In this document: positions 52,894 through 62,691 of the stretch, in pieces
Position numbering within the stretch: the first letter of the stretch is position 1
Layout: the number at the start of each line of letters is the position of its first letter
NCBI RefSeq assembly: GCF_900475675.1
Contig: NZ_LS483403.1
Span: 1,426,001 to 1,490,000, forward strand
Length of the DNA stretch: 64,000 bases
Reading direction: 5' to 3'
Origin: Streptococcus lutetiensis
GTDB lineage: Bacteria > Bacillota > Bacilli > Lactobacillales > Streptococcaceae
Program-made: the position numbers and the translations under genes
Notes under the pieces: generated by a model
The model's database searches: none
The model's input: only the letters and a program-made list of their open reading frames with translations
Told to the model about the DNA's origin: nothing

Positions 52894-54909
52894 TTAATCA
52901 AAGTTACCTTTATCTTTGAGATTTTGAGTGATGATTTGCCATTGTGGTTCTTGGCTCCAATTTGGATTTGAAACGATCTGGCTAGCAACTCGTCTAGCTT
53001 CTTCTAAAATATTATAATCTTCCACAATATCTGCTACTTGAAATTCCGGAATTCCAGATTGTCGTGTTCCAAAAATTTCACCAGAGCCACGCATTTTAAG
53101 ATCAGCTTCAGCCAGTACAAAACCATCTGTGGTTTCTGTCATGATTTTCATGCGTTTTTTTCCTGTCTCAGTCTTTGGATTAGCAACCAAAATCGCATAA
53201 GATTGCTTGTCACCACGCCCAACACGTCCGCGCAGCTGGTGTAGCTGACTAAGTCCAAAACGATCAGCATCCATGATAATCATAATAGTTGCATTTGGCA
53301 CATTGACCCCAACTTCAATCACTGTCGTTGAGACCAGAACCTGACTCTTTTGAGCTTTAAAGTCTTGCATGATAGCTTCTTTTTCTTCATTTTTCATGCG
53401 TCCGTGCATCAAAGCCACGTTGGCACATCCTGCAAAATACTCAGACAAATCTTCATGCAATGCAATCGCATTTTTCAAATCCAGAGATTCAGATTCCTCA
53501 ATCAAAGGTGAAATGACGTAAGCTTGCGCACCTTTTTGCAATTCTGTTTTGACCCAGTCAAGGACAATATCCAACTGCTCATGCTTAACCCAGCGTGTGA
53601 TAATTGGTTTTCGCCCTGCAGGCAATTCATCAATAATGGAAACATCCATTTCACCAAAAGCGGTAATGGCAAGCGTACGTGGAATAGGCGTCGCTGTCAT
53701 CATAAGCACATCAGGATTTTCACCTTTTTCGCGGAAAATACGACGCTGATTGACCCCGAATCGGTGCTGCTCATCTGTAATAACAAGTCCTAGACGATGG
53801 TAGCTCACCGCATCTTGAATCAGCGCATGTGTTCCCACAATCATATCCACAGAACCAGCCGCAATGGCAGCAAGAGCGACTTTTTTATTAGCTGCCTTCA
53901 TACCTGACGTCAAGATAGCAATGGATAAATCAGGGAAAAACTGTGTTAAACTCTCGAAATGTTGTTCAGCCAAAATTTCTGTTGGCACCATTAAAGCTGA
54001 TTGAAAACCAGCCGTGTAGGCTGCATACATGGCAAGACTTGCAACTACCGTCTTACCAGAACCAACATCCCCTTGCAAAAGGCGGTTCATATGGCCACCA
54101 GAGCACATATCAGATAAAATATCACTAAGACTGCGCTTTTGCCCACTCGTTAAATCAAACGGCAAGCTCGCTATCTTATCAGCCACTTTTTGCTCATCGT
54201 ATGCAATCATAAGACCGTTAGCTTCTGATTTATTATCTGCCTTCAAAGCTTGCAGATTCATCTGAAAATAAAAAAGTTCTTCAAACTTTATACGACGAAG
54301 GGCTTGCTTGTATTCTGCTAAATCCTTTGGAAAATGCATGGCTTCAGTTGCTCTTGCTCGCCCTAGTAAACGGTACTTACCCAAGAAAACTTGGGGTAGA
54401 TTCTCAGGCAACCAATTTTGTGCGCCAAGAGCAAAAGCAGATTTTATGGCTTTAATCAAAGCATTTTGCGAAATGCCCTGCGCCACACGGTAAACAGGCT
54501 GCATATCATCTTCAACCTGCGCTAAAATCTTCATACCAGTCACTACGGATTTTAGAGCATCCCATTTTCCGAAAATCGCCACATCACTGCCAAGCTCAAC
54601 TTTATCTGCCAAATAAGGCTGATTGAAAAAAGATACCGCAATAACGGCTTCACCTTGCTTGATTTTAAAAGACAGTCGATTACGCTTATAACCATAATAC
54701 TGAACATTTGCTGGTGTTACTACTGTTCCAACAATAACAGCTTTTTCCCCGTCAACTAAATCTAAAACACTCTTGCTCTTAAAATCTTCATAACGAAAAG
54801 GATAATAAAGTAGCAAATCCTCAATCGTATAAATGTCTAATTTATGGAATTTTTCTGCCGACTTAGGACCTAAGCCTTTCAATTCCTCAATTGATGATTG
54901 TAAATTCAT
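52894..54909 (-). CDS. recG: ATP-dependent DNA helicase RecG
   Basis: RecG remodels stalled forks and branch-migrates recombination intermediates. The 671-residue product has an N-terminal wedge/OB domain (DLLLYYPFRYED near residue 33), Walker A LLQGDVGSGKTVVA (near residue 280), ITDEQHRFGVNQR (DExH), TATPIPRTLA, and a helicase C-terminal with the RGRVGRGDKQSY segment and a TRG motif. It is transcribed downstream of alr with its own terminator. Confidence 0.97.
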   Translation of the reverse strand: MNLQSSIEELKGLGPKSAEKFHKLDIYTIEDLLLYYPFRYEDFKSKSVLDLVDGEKAVIVGTVVTPANVQYYGYKRNRLSFKIKQGEAVIAVSFFNQPYLADKVELGSDVAIFGKWDALKSVVTGMKILAQVEDDMQPVYRVAQGISQNALIKAIKSAFALGAQNWLPENLPQVFLGKYRLLGRARATEAMHFPKDLAEYKQALRRIKFEELFYFQMNLQALKADNKSEANGLMIAYDEQKVADKIASLPFDLTSGQKRSLSDILSDMCSGGHMNRLLQGDVGSGKTVVASLAMYAAYTAGFQSALMVPTEILAEQHFESLTQFFPDLSIAILTSGMKAANKKVALAAIAAGSVDMIVGTHALIQDAVSYHRLGLVITDEQHRFGVNQRRIFREKGENPDVLMMTATPIPRTLAITAFGEMDVSIIDELPAGRKPIITRWVKHEQLDIVLDWVKTELQKGAQAYVISPLIEESESLDLKNAIALHEDLSEYFAGCANVALMHGRMKNEEKEAIMQDFKAQKSQVLVSTTVIEVGVNVPNATIMIIMDADRFGLSQLHQLRGRVGRGDKQSYAILVANPKTETGKKRMKIMTETTDGFVLAEADLKMRGSGEIFGTRQSGIPEFQVADIVEDYNILEEARRVASQIVSNPNWSQEPQWQIITQNLKDKGNFD

Positions 54910-54944
54910 AAGACCTCACTTTGCTATTATTATAACAAAAAATA

Positions 54945-54985
54945 GATTCTAAATCGCCGTAAGAAAATCACGACAATCTAGAATC
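54945..54985 (-). terminator. alr terminator
   Basis: GATTCTA (54945-54951) and TAGAATC (54979-54985) with further inner pairing form a long stem followed on the minus strand by TATTTTTTG. It lies between alr and recG. Confidence 0.75.
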
Positions 54986-54994
54986 CTTTTTATC

Positions 54995-56101
54995 TTATTT
55001 TGAATAGAAACGTGGGATACGGTCACTTAGAAGACAAAGTACTTCATAATTGATAGTACCACGTTTTTGAGCTAAATCAGTAGCTGAAATAACCTTGTCA
55101 CCTTCTTGACCAATTAAAGTTACTTTAGTACCGATTGGGAATTTTTCTGGCAAACGAATCGTGATTTGGTCCATTGACACGCGCCCAATGATTTCACAAA
55201 ATTGTCCATTCACAAGAACTGAAAAACCTTGCAAATCACGAGTCCATCCATCAGCATAACCAATTGGAACAGTCGCAATATATTCTTCTTTTTGAGCAGT
55301 GTAAGTTGCACCGTAACCAACAGTCGCACCAGCTGGGATTGTCTTTACGTGAACAAGCGCTGATTCCAAGCCAAGAGCTGGTTTAATCGGATATGGAAGA
55401 GCAATATCTGTTCCACTTGGATTCAATCCGTACATCACGATACCAAGACGAACGATATTGAAGATTGTTTCGCTGTGCCAGATACTTGTCGCTGAGTTAC
55501 TAGCATGAACAAGGGCTGGTTTTTCACTCAAGTTGTTAACAATATTTGTAAAGAATGCCAATTGCTCATTAAATTTAGTATCATCAGCTTCATCAGCTGT
55601 AGCAAAGTGAGTGAAGATACCTTCTACATTAGCGCCAGATTTTTTCAAGTTAGCCATTAAGCTTTCAGCTTCTTCAAGACTACGTACACCAATACGTCCC
55701 ATACCAGAATCAACTTTCAAATGAACGTTAACCCCTTTAAGGCTGATGTCTTGCTCATTTGCTAAATCAAGCCATTCTTGGCTAGCAACAGTTAAGGTAA
55801 TATCGTAATCACGTGCTAAAGCAACTTCATTAGGCATGATAACACCCAAGATTAAGATAGTTTCTTCAATACCTGCTTCACGAAGTTCGAGAGCTTCATC
55901 GACATTTGATACACAAAAACCGTCAACTAAGTGGTGCACAGCTCGCGCAACCTTTTTAGCACCATGTCCATAAGCATTAGCCTTAACAACCGCAAAAGCT
56001 TTTTTCCCTTCTGGAATATTAGCTTTAACCGCCTCAATATTATCACAAATAGCCCCTAAATCAATTAAGGCTTTTGTTGGTCGGTGTAAACTTGAAATCA
56101 T
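54995..56101 (-). CDS. alr: Alanine racemase
   Basis: Alr makes D-alanine for peptidoglycan. The 368-residue product shows the PLP lysine in [13 protein letters not shown] (near residue 40), the second catalytic Tyr in VGYGATYTA (near residue 266), and [12 protein letters not shown]. It is one of the conserved acpS-alr-recG group; a 67-base gap separates it from acpS. Confidence 0.97.
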   Translation of the reverse strand: MISSLHRPTKALIDLGAICDNIEAVKANIPEGKKAFAVVKANAYGHGAKKVARAVHHLVDGFCVSNVDEALELREAGIEETILILGVIMPNEVALARDYDITLTVASQEWLDLANEQDISLKGVNVHLKVDSGMGRIGVRSLEEAESLMANLKKSGANVEGIFTHFATADEADDTKFNEQLAFFTNIVNNLSEKPALVHASNSATSIWHSETIFNIVRLGIVMYGLNPSGTDIALPYPIKPALGLESALVHVKTIPAGATVGYGATYTAQKEEYIATVPIGYADGWTRDLQGFSVLVNGQFCEIIGRVSMDQITIRLPEKFPIGTKVTLIGQEGDKVISATDLAQKRGTINYEVLCLLSDRIPRFYSK

Positions 56102-56168
56102 TTTTTCTCCTCCAAAGCTAGTAAAAAATTTCTCGATTAATCCTACTTTTCATTTTTCAAAAAATTTG

Positions 56169-56528
56169 TTACTCATCATCTTCTAAGATAACACTGGCTT
56201 GCACAAGATTCCCCGTATGAGAAAGTGAGATAAAGCATTTACCAGTAAAAGGTGACTGGGTAATCTCAGGCGCACCTAGCTGGTTATTCAAGATTTCAAT
56301 ATCTTGAAAACCAAGTGTCCCAATTCCAGTCCCCATTGCCTTAGCAAAAGCTTCTTTTGCAGCCCAACGTCCCGCCAAAAATTCCATTTGCCTTTTCTCA
56401 GCCTTAAAACCTGAAAAAACTTGAAATTCTTTTTCTGTCAGCACGCGCTTTGCAAATCTATTATTCTTCTCATACGCTCGCTTGATTGCATCTATTTCTT
56501 GCAAGTCAATGCCATGACCAATAATCAT
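56169..56528 (-). CDS. acpS: Holo-[acyl-carrier-protein] synthase AcpS
   Basis: AcpS attaches 4'-phosphopantetheine to acyl carrier protein. The 119-residue product starts [16 protein letters not shown] and contains [16 protein letters not shown] (the metal-binding Glu) and [16 protein letters not shown]. Typical length and neighbours. Confidence 0.96.
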   Translation of the reverse strand: MIIGHGIDLQEIDAIKRAYEKNNRFAKRVLTEKEFQVFSGFKAEKRQMEFLAGRWAAKEAFAKAMGTGIGTLGFQDIEILNNQLGAPEITQSPFTGKCFISLSHTGNLVQASVILEDDE

Positions 56529-56607
56529 ACGTCTCCTTTGTGAAAAACGATTTTAAACCAAATCAAAACTCTTATCAGCTTAATTGCTTAATGATTTCCA
56601 AAACTAA

Positions 56608-56632
56608 GGAGCTGAGAAAAATCCCCAGCCCC
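56608..56632 (-). terminator. Terminator-like hairpin after the DAHP synthase pair
   Basis: GGAGCTG pairs with CAGCCCC (one G-U) around an 11-base loop. The T-run after it on the minus strand is weak. Confidence 0.55.
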
Positions 56633-56649
56633 ATAGGTTATTCAATTAA

Positions 56650-57705
56650 TTAGAATAGCAATTCCTCATAAGAATCATGACTTAAGGTTGCATGGATTTC
56701 ACGAATCAATTTTTCAGTTTTATCCCATCCTAGACATGGGTCTGTGATCGATTTTCCAAATACCTCTGGTGTATCTTGGCGACCATCTTCCAAGTAAGAT
56801 TCAATCATGAATCCACGTACATACTTGTTAATTTTATCACTCCAGTCGCGATTAATCAATGTTTGACGGACAATACGGATTTGTTCAAGATATTGTTTAC
56901 CAGAATTATCATGATTTGTGTCCACAACGATAAATGGATTTTCAAGTCCCATTTTTTCGTAGTGCGCAATTGCTTTCAACAAGTCATCATAATAGTAGTT
57001 TGGCATATTTTCGCCATGCTCAGTTAGTGCACCACGAAGAATAGCATGCGCCAATGGATTACCATCTGTTTCAACTTCTGCATTATGGTAGATGAAGTTT
57101 TGTTTGTTTTGTGCGGCATAAATACCGTTAAACATCACATTCAAATTACCAGATGTTGGATTTTTCATTCCTGCAGGGGCATCAATTCCAGAGGCAACAA
57201 AGCGGTGTTCTTGGTCTTCAACCGAACGAGCTCCAATAGCATGATATGACACCAAATCATCTACCAAGGTAAGGTTATCAGGATACAACATCTCATCTGC
57301 AGTTGTCAAACCAGTTTCTGTGATAACTCGATAATGCAAATGACGAACCGCAGCAACACCATTAATCAAATCTGGAAGTTTTGATGTATCAGGCTGATGC
57401 ATCAACCCTTTATAACCATCACCATTTGTACGCGGTTTTGCTGTATAAACACGCATGACAATGAAAATCTTATCTTTCACTTCTTCTTGAAGTTTCGCTA
57501 AACGATGAGCGTATTCAAGTACAGCATCTTCATTATCAGACGAGCATGGACCGATAACCAAGAGAATACGGTCATCTTCACCTTTGATGATTTTTGCCAA
57601 TTCAGCATCACGTGCTTTTTTCTTAGCAAGAAAATCACCTTCTAGTTTTGATAGTTCTTTGACTTGTGCAATATCAATCGTTGCACTTTTTTGATGTATT
57701 CCCAT
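56650..57705 (-). CDS. aroG: 3-deoxy-7-phosphoheptulonate (DAHP) synthase, copy 2
   Basis: DAHP synthase starts aromatic amino acid synthesis from PEP and erythrose 4-phosphate. The 351-residue class I enzyme has VIGPCSSDNEDAV (near residue 49), MRVYTAKPRTNGDGYKGL, KNPTSGNLNVMFNGIYAAQ, and VVDTNHDNSGKQ with the metal-binding His. It follows a close paralogue by 3 bases. In relatives, the two copies differ in feedback sensitivity (Phe or Tyr); I cannot say which is which here. Confidence 0.94.
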   Translation of the reverse strand: MGIHQKSATIDIAQVKELSKLEGDFLAKKKARDAELAKIIKGEDDRILLVIGPCSSDNEDAVLEYAHRLAKLQEEVKDKIFIVMRVYTAKPRTNGDGYKGLMHQPDTSKLPDLINGVAAVRHLHYRVITETGLTTADEMLYPDNLTLVDDLVSYHAIGARSVEDQEHRFVASGIDAPAGMKNPTSGNLNVMFNGIYAAQNKQNFIYHNAEVETDGNPLAHAILRGALTEHGENMPNYYYDDLLKAIAHYEKMGLENPFIVVDTNHDNSGKQYLEQIRIVRQTLINRDWSDKINKYVRGFMIESYLEDGRQDTPEVFGKSITDPCLGWDKTEKLIREIHATLSHDSYEELLF

Positions 57706-57708
57706 AAT

Positions 57709-58740
57709 TTATTTACCTAGTGTATCGTAAATTTCGTGAACAAGTTTTTCGGTATTGTCCCAACCAAGACATGGGTCTGTGATTGATTTACCAAAGACTT
57801 CAGGTTTGTCTTGACGTCCGTCTTCTAAGTATGATTCAATCATGAAACCACGAACGTATTTATTGATTTTTTCGTTCCAATCACGGTTAATCAATGTTTG
57901 ACGGACAATACGAACTTGTTCTAAATATTGTTTTCCTGAGTTGTCATGGTTAGTATCGATAACGATAAATGGATTTTCAAGTCCCATTTTTTCGTATTGC
58001 TCGATAGTATCGATGACATTATCATAGTAATAGTTTGGCATATTTTTACCATATTCGTTAAGTGCACCACGAAGGATAGCATGTGCAAATGGATTACCAG
58101 ATGTTTCTACTTCTTCACCGTTAAACAAGAATGATTGTTTATTTTGTGCAGCATAAATACCGTTAAACATAACATTCAAGTTACCTGAAGTAGGGTTTTT
58201 CATCCCTGTTGGGACACTAATGCCTGAAGCAACAAAGCGGTGTTGTTGGTCTTCAACTGAACGCGCACCAACAGCAATATAAGATACCAAATCATCTACC
58301 AATGGAAGATTTTCTGGATAAAGCATTTCATCTGCTGTTGTTAAGCCAGTCTCTGAAATCACACGATAATGAAGGTGACGAACGGCTTTAATACCGTTAA
58401 TCAAACTTGGTGCTTCTGATGTATCAGGTTGGTGCATCAAACCTTTATAACCATCACCATTCGTACGTGGTTTTGCTGTGTAGACACGCATTACCATAAA
58501 GACACGGTCTTTAACTTCTTCTTGAAGTTTTGCCAAACGACGAGCGTATTCAAGCACAGCATCTTCATTATCAGATGAGCAAGGGCCGATAACCAAAAGA
58601 ACTCGGTCATCTTCACCTTTAATGATAGCTTCTAATTCGCGATCACGAGCTTCTTTTTTAGCTAGAACGTCACCAGTTAATTTTGATTCTTCTTTAAGAG
58701 CATCGAAATTAATCTTTTTACTTGTTGCTTTAAATGACAT
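57709..58740 (-). CDS. aroG: 3-deoxy-7-phosphoheptulonate (DAHP) synthase, copy 1
   Basis: The 343-residue product is a second class I DAHP synthase, very similar to copy 2 over the whole length (VIGPCSSDNEDAVLEYARRL, MKNPTSGNLNVMFNGIYAAQNKQ, VIDTNHDNSGKQ). The differences are concentrated in the N-terminal 20 residues and the region around residues 205-230, where feedback inhibitors bind in known enzymes. It is first in a two-gene operon with a promoter at 58779-58806. Confidence 0.94.
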   Translation of the reverse strand: MSFKATSKKINFDALKEESKLTGDVLAKKEARDRELEAIIKGEDDRVLLVIGPCSSDNEDAVLEYARRLAKLQEEVKDRVFMVMRVYTAKPRTNGDGYKGLMHQPDTSEAPSLINGIKAVRHLHYRVISETGLTTADEMLYPENLPLVDDLVSYIAVGARSVEDQQHRFVASGISVPTGMKNPTSGNLNVMFNGIYAAQNKQSFLFNGEEVETSGNPFAHAILRGALNEYGKNMPNYYYDNVIDTIEQYEKMGLENPFIVIDTNHDNSGKQYLEQVRIVRQTLINRDWNEKINKYVRGFMIESYLEDGRQDKPEVFGKSITDPCLGWDNTEKLVHEIYDTLGK

Positions 58741-58778
58741 ATATTTTCCCTCTCCTGAAATTAGTTAAGATTTCATCT

Positions 58779-58806
58779 ATTATACCATTTTCAAGAGGTT
58801 TTTCAA
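58779..58806 (-). promoter_or_regulatory. Promoter of the DAHP synthase operon, inside the secA end
   Basis: On the minus strand TTGAAA (58801-58806), 16 bases, TATAAT (58779-58784). The -35 box overlaps the secA stop codon. Confidence 0.75.
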
Positions 58807-61358
58807 TGAATTGTCAGAATTTTCTGTTGTCTTTTTTGAAAATGTTTACGACCGTGGCAATTTTTGAATTTTTTACCTGATCCACATGGGCACAAATCGT
58901 TACGTTTAACGTTAGAGTAATCGATATCAGATTTTGCTTGAACATGTTGAGCAGAGATATTCTTTTCAGCCATAGTTGTCGCACGTTCAGTTGAGCGTTC
59001 ACGTTCTTGTTGGTGAATTTGTGCTTTCATCATTGTACGTGTCACGTCAAATTCAATGGCACCAATCATTGCTTGGAACATACGGAAACCTTCTGATTGG
59101 TATTCAACAACAGGGTTATTTTGAGCGTATCCACGCAAACCAACAGATTGACGCAATTGATCAAGGGCATCAATGTGGTCTGTCCACTTGTTATCCACAA
59201 CCATCAAAATCAAAACTTTTTGGAATTCTTTAACGGCTTCTTCATCGTGAAGTTTAGCGATTTGAGCATCGTAAACTACCAAAGCACGTTTGTAAAGTTC
59301 TTCTTTGATTTCTTCAAAATCTAGATTTTCAAGGTCAGCTAGTTTGATAGAATCTTCCGAAACCAAGTTTGATTTAGCAAAATTCAAGATAGCCTTGATA
59401 CCTTCTTCGCGGTCTGCACGGCTGTGAGCATCAACAGCACGATTAATTGTACGTTTAATCATTGCTTTGATTTCAGGTGCCAAATCACGGTCTGCTGTGA
59501 TAACATCGTGACGTTCAGCATAAATGATTTCACGTTGTTCACGCATCACATCATCATATTGAAGGACTTGTTTACGCATATCGTAGTTGTTACCTTCAAC
59601 ACGTTTTTGAGCTGATTCCACTTGACGTGTCAACATCTTAGATTTGATAACAGCTTCATCTTCATCAAGGTTCATGCGATCAAGGAAAGCTTTAATACGA
59701 TCTGAACCGAAACGACGCATCAAATCATCTTCAAGAGATAGATAGAATTGTGATTCACCTGGGTCACCTTGACGACCTGCACGTCCACGAAGCTGATTAT
59801 CAATACGACGGCTTTCGTGACGTTCTGTACCGATGACACAAAGTCCACCAAGTTCACGTACACCTTCACCAAGTTTGATATCTGTACCACGACCAGCCAT
59901 GTTAGTTGCAATTGTAACGGCACCACGTTGACCAGCGTTCATGATAATTTGCGCTTCTTTAAAGTGGTTTTTCGCATTCAAAACTTCATGTGGAATACCA
60001 GCTTCAACCAATTTCTTAGAAATAATGTCTGATGTTTCAACGGCAACAGTACCAACCAAGACCGGTTGACCTTTAGCGTGACGACGTTTAACATCTTCAA
60101 CAACTGCTCTAAATTTAGAAGCAAGTGTTGGGTACAACAAATCTGGGTGGTCAATACGTGCTACAGGTTTGTTAGTTGGAATCGGAATGATACGCATATT
60201 GTAAACTTCGCGGAATTCCTCTTCTTCAGTTTTGGCTGTACCAGTCATACCTGCCAATTTTTTGTACATGCGGAACATGTTTTGGTAAGTAATTGATGCA
60301 CTTGTCTTAGATTCTTCTTGGATACGTACACCTTCTTTAGCTTCGATAGCTTGGTGCAAACCATCAGAGAAACGACGACCTTCCATTGTACGACCAGTAA
60401 ATTGATCAACAATCAAGATTTCACCGTTTTCACTAACCACATAATCAATATCCAAAATCATAATGTAGTTAGCACGAAGAGCGTTATCAATATAGTGTGT
60501 TAAGGCAACATTTTCCAAATCATAAAGATTTTCCAAGTTGAAATATTCTTCAGCTTTATCGATACCACTATCAGTTAGACCGATTGTTTTTGTTGGTACA
60601 TCAATGACATAATCAACACTTTCAAGTGTTTTAACGAATTTATCTGCACGAATGTAAAGTTGACTTGTTTCTGAAGTAACTTGACCAGAGACAATCAAAG
60701 GTGTTCTTGCTTCATCAATCAAGACAGAGTCAACTTCATCGACCAAGGCAAAGTTCAATGGACGTTGAACCATATCTTCTTGGCGAACAACCATGTTATC
60801 ACGAAGGTAGTCAAAACCGATTTCTGAGTTTGTTGAATAAGTGATATCACAGTTATAAGCTTCACGTTTTTCGTATGGTGATTTAGCAGAAAGGTTGATA
60901 CCTACTGAAAGACCTAACCAGCTATAAACTTCACCCATTTCAGTCGCGTCACGTGTTGCAAGGTATTCATTAACAGTTATAACGTGAACACCTTCACCTG
61001 CAAGTGCGTTAAGGTAAACTGGCATAGTCGCAGTCAATGTTTTACCTTCACCAGTACGCATTTCTGGCACGTCACCATTGTGCATAACAATACCACCCAT
61101 GATTTGAACACGGTATGGATAAAGCCCAAGAACACGTTTTGCAGCTTCACGAACAACCGCGAAAGCTTCTGGCAATAACTGATCTAGCGTTTCACCATTT
61201 TGATAACGTTGTTTGAATTCTGGTGTTTTTGCTTTTAATTCTTCATCAGACAAAGCGGCCATCGCATCAGCGTATGACTCAACTTTCTTTGCAATTTTTT
61301 CTAATTTTCTTAGTTCGCCTTTATCGTTTTCGATAACAGTTCGTAGAATATTTGCCAT
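58803..61358 (-). CDS. secA: Preprotein translocase ATPase SecA
   Basis: SecA drives protein export through SecYEG. The 851-residue product has the DEAD-like ATPase (Walker [12 protein letters not shown] near residue 100, [16 protein letters not shown]), the second NBD ([34 protein letters not shown]) and a C-terminal zinc tail [15 protein letters not shown]. Past that, the tail adds about 13 residues ([14 protein letters not shown]). I begin at the ATG at 61358 ([11 protein letters not shown]), after GGAATTGGG; the longer frame lacks a ribosome site. Confidence 0.96.
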   Translation of the reverse strand: MANILRTVIENDKGELRKLEKIAKKVESYADAMAALSDEELKAKTPEFKQRYQNGETLDQLLPEAFAVVREAAKRVLGLYPYRVQIMGGIVMHNGDVPEMRTGEGKTLTATMPVYLNALAGEGVHVITVNEYLATRDATEMGEVYSWLGLSVGINLSAKSPYEKREAYNCDITYSTNSEIGFDYLRDNMVVRQEDMVQRPLNFALVDEVDSVLIDEARTPLIVSGQVTSETSQLYIRADKFVKTLESVDYVIDVPTKTIGLTDSGIDKAEEYFNLENLYDLENVALTHYIDNALRANYIMILDIDYVVSENGEILIVDQFTGRTMEGRRFSDGLHQAIEAKEGVRIQEESKTSASITYQNMFRMYKKLAGMTGTAKTEEEEFREVYNMRIIPIPTNKPVARIDHPDLLYPTLASKFRAVVEDVKRRHAKGQPVLVGTVAVETSDIISKKLVEAGIPHEVLNAKNHFKEAQIIMNAGQRGAVTIATNMAGRGTDIKLGEGVRELGGLCVIGTERHESRRIDNQLRGRAGRQGDPGESQFYLSLEDDLMRRFGSDRIKAFLDRMNLDEDEAVIKSKMLTRQVESAQKRVEGNNYDMRKQVLQYDDVMREQREIIYAERHDVITADRDLAPEIKAMIKRTINRAVDAHSRADREEGIKAILNFAKSNLVSEDSIKLADLENLDFEEIKEELYKRALVVYDAQIAKLHDEEAVKEFQKVLILMVVDNKWTDHIDALDQLRQSVGLRGYAQNNPVVEYQSEGFRMFQAMIGAIEFDVTRTMMKAQIHQQERERSTERATTMAEKNISAQHVQAKSDIDYSNVKRNDLCPCGSGKKFKNCHGRKHFQKRQQKILTIH

Positions 61359-61388
61359 CCCAATTCCTTTCGATAAACTTATCATTAC

Positions 61389-61417
61389 ATTTTATCATAA
61401 AAAGCGCTCCTATACAA
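61389..61417 (-). promoter_or_regulatory. Proximal secA promoter
   Basis: On the minus strand TTGTAT (61412-61417), 17 bases, TAAAAT (61389-61394), about 30 bases before the secA start. Confidence 0.6.
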
Positions 61418-61522
61418 GAATACGCTATCATGACAACTAAGCCATAAACTAGATAAAACGGTATGATTTTTTAGTATTTATTAATAACATTCTAAGTATT
61501 TTCTGAGCATTCACCTGTTTCG

Positions 61523-61551
61523 ATTATACTCTTTTTTCACCTTAACAACAA
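61523..61551 (-). promoter_or_regulatory. Distal promoter upstream of secA
   Basis: On the minus strand TTGTTG (61546-61551), 17 bases, TATAAT (61523-61528). It would give a leader of about 155 bases before secA. The rest of 61359-61655 has no visible gene; a manA gene sometimes found here in relatives is absent. Confidence 0.6.
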
Positions 61552-61591
61552 GAAAGCACTGTATTTCACAGGAATTATCAGTGTAAAAAAA

Positions 61592-61627
61592 GATTGAAGA
61601 GCAGTCCTGCAGGACTTTTCCTCAATC
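61592..61627 (-). terminator. Terminator after scrK
   Basis: GATTGA pairs with TCAATC at the base and AGTCC pairs with GGACT at the tip (loop TGCA), with an internal loop between. T residues follow on the minus strand. Confidence 0.85.
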
Positions 61628-61655
61628 TCACTTACATCTTGTTAATCAAAATAAA

Positions 61656-62537
61656 TTAACGTTCTGAAACTTTCTTAGCTAAGGCAAAGTTTCCAAGTGT
61701 TGCAGAACCATTTTCAGCAACTCCTGGTGTTACGATATATTCAGTAACATCTGGAACTAGTACATAATCATTTAACAAAGCTTTAAATTTATCGCGAACA
61801 CGTTTTAACATGTGTTCTTGTGCCATAACACCACCACCAAATACGATGACTTCTGGACGGTAAAGAAGTGTTGCTTGAATAGCTGCTTGGGCGATGTAGT
61901 AAGCTTGAACATCCCACACGTCTGAGTTAAGTTCAATCAATTCACCACGAATACCTGTACGTGCTTCAAGTGATGGACCAGCTGCCATACCTTCAAGACA
62001 CCCTTTGTGGAATGGGCAAACGCCGCTAAAGTTATTAGCAACATCATGTGGATGTGGAGCAACATAGACGTGACCTGCTTCTGTGTGACCAAGACCACCG
62101 ATGAATTGAACATTTTGAATAGCGCCAGCACCGATACCAGTACCGATTGTGTAGTAAACAAGGCTCTTAACACCTTTACGGACAATTATTTCACCGTAAG
62201 CTGAGCTATTAACGTCAGTTGTGAAATAAAATGGGACTTTGAAGTGTTTTGAAATCAAGCCAACCAAATCAACATTAGCCCAATGTGGTTTTGGAGTTGA
62301 TGTAATATAACCATAAGTTTCTGAATTTTGGTCGATATCAATCGGACCAAAAGAACCAATGGCAATACCAGCCAAATCTTCTTCAAAACGTTTGAAGAAA
62401 GCTACTGTTTTATCAATTGTTTCGTAAGGTGTTGTTGTTGGAAATTGAACTTTTTCAACAACTTGGAAATTTTCGTCACCAACAGCACAAACAAATTTTG
62501 TTCCACCTGCTTCTACACTACCGTATAATTTAGTCAT
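61656..62537 (-). CDS. scrK: Fructokinase (ROK family)
   Basis: The 293-residue product is a ROK-family sugar kinase: SVEAGGTKFVCAVGDENF (ATP site), GSFGPIDI, VYYTIGTGIGAGAI, and the zinc-binding cluster GHTEAGHVYVAPHPHDVANNFSGVCPFHKGCLEGMA that marks the fructokinase branch. It phosphorylates fructose freed when sucrose-6-phosphate is cut, the usual partner of scrA. A palindrome upstream (62604-62618) may be the scr operator. Confidence 0.93.
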   Translation of the reverse strand: MTKLYGSVEAGGTKFVCAVGDENFQVVEKVQFPTTTPYETIDKTVAFFKRFEEDLAGIAIGSFGPIDIDQNSETYGYITSTPKPHWANVDLVGLISKHFKVPFYFTTDVNSSAYGEIIVRKGVKSLVYYTIGTGIGAGAIQNVQFIGGLGHTEAGHVYVAPHPHDVANNFSGVCPFHKGCLEGMAAGPSLEARTGIRGELIELNSDVWDVQAYYIAQAAIQATLLYRPEVIVFGGGVMAQEHMLKRVRDKFKALLNDYVLVPDVTEYIVTPGVAENGSATLGNFALAKKVSER

Positions 62538-62603
62538 GTTATCTCCCTTTTAAATGCTATTTTATACACAATATTATACAAAATTTCAAAAGATATATCA
62601 AGT

Positions 62604-62618
62604 ATAAAAGCGCTTATA
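62604..62618. promoter_or_regulatory. scr/cre-type palindrome before scrK
   Basis: ATAAAAGCGCTTATA is a near-palindrome centred on GCGC. It resembles operators of ScrR and of CcpA (LacI-family sites). It lies between scrA and scrK. Confidence 0.5.
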
Positions 62619-62652
62619 TTTCTTTATTTACAAGGTTTTAACTCCATTTAAA

Positions 62653-62674
62653 AAGAGGTATCAAAGTACCTCTT
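62653..62674 (-). terminator. Terminator after scrA
   Basis: AAGAGGTA pairs perfectly with TACCTCTT (8 bp, 6-base loop); TTTTTAAA follows on the minus strand. Confidence 0.9.
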
Positions 62675-62691
62675 AAAATATACATATATAT

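Noticed and set aside
58803..58850. The SecA tail after the zinc motif seemed long, suggesting a lost stop codon.
   Set aside because: C-terminal tails of SecA vary, and I cannot recall the exact lengths of relatives well enough to call it abnormal.
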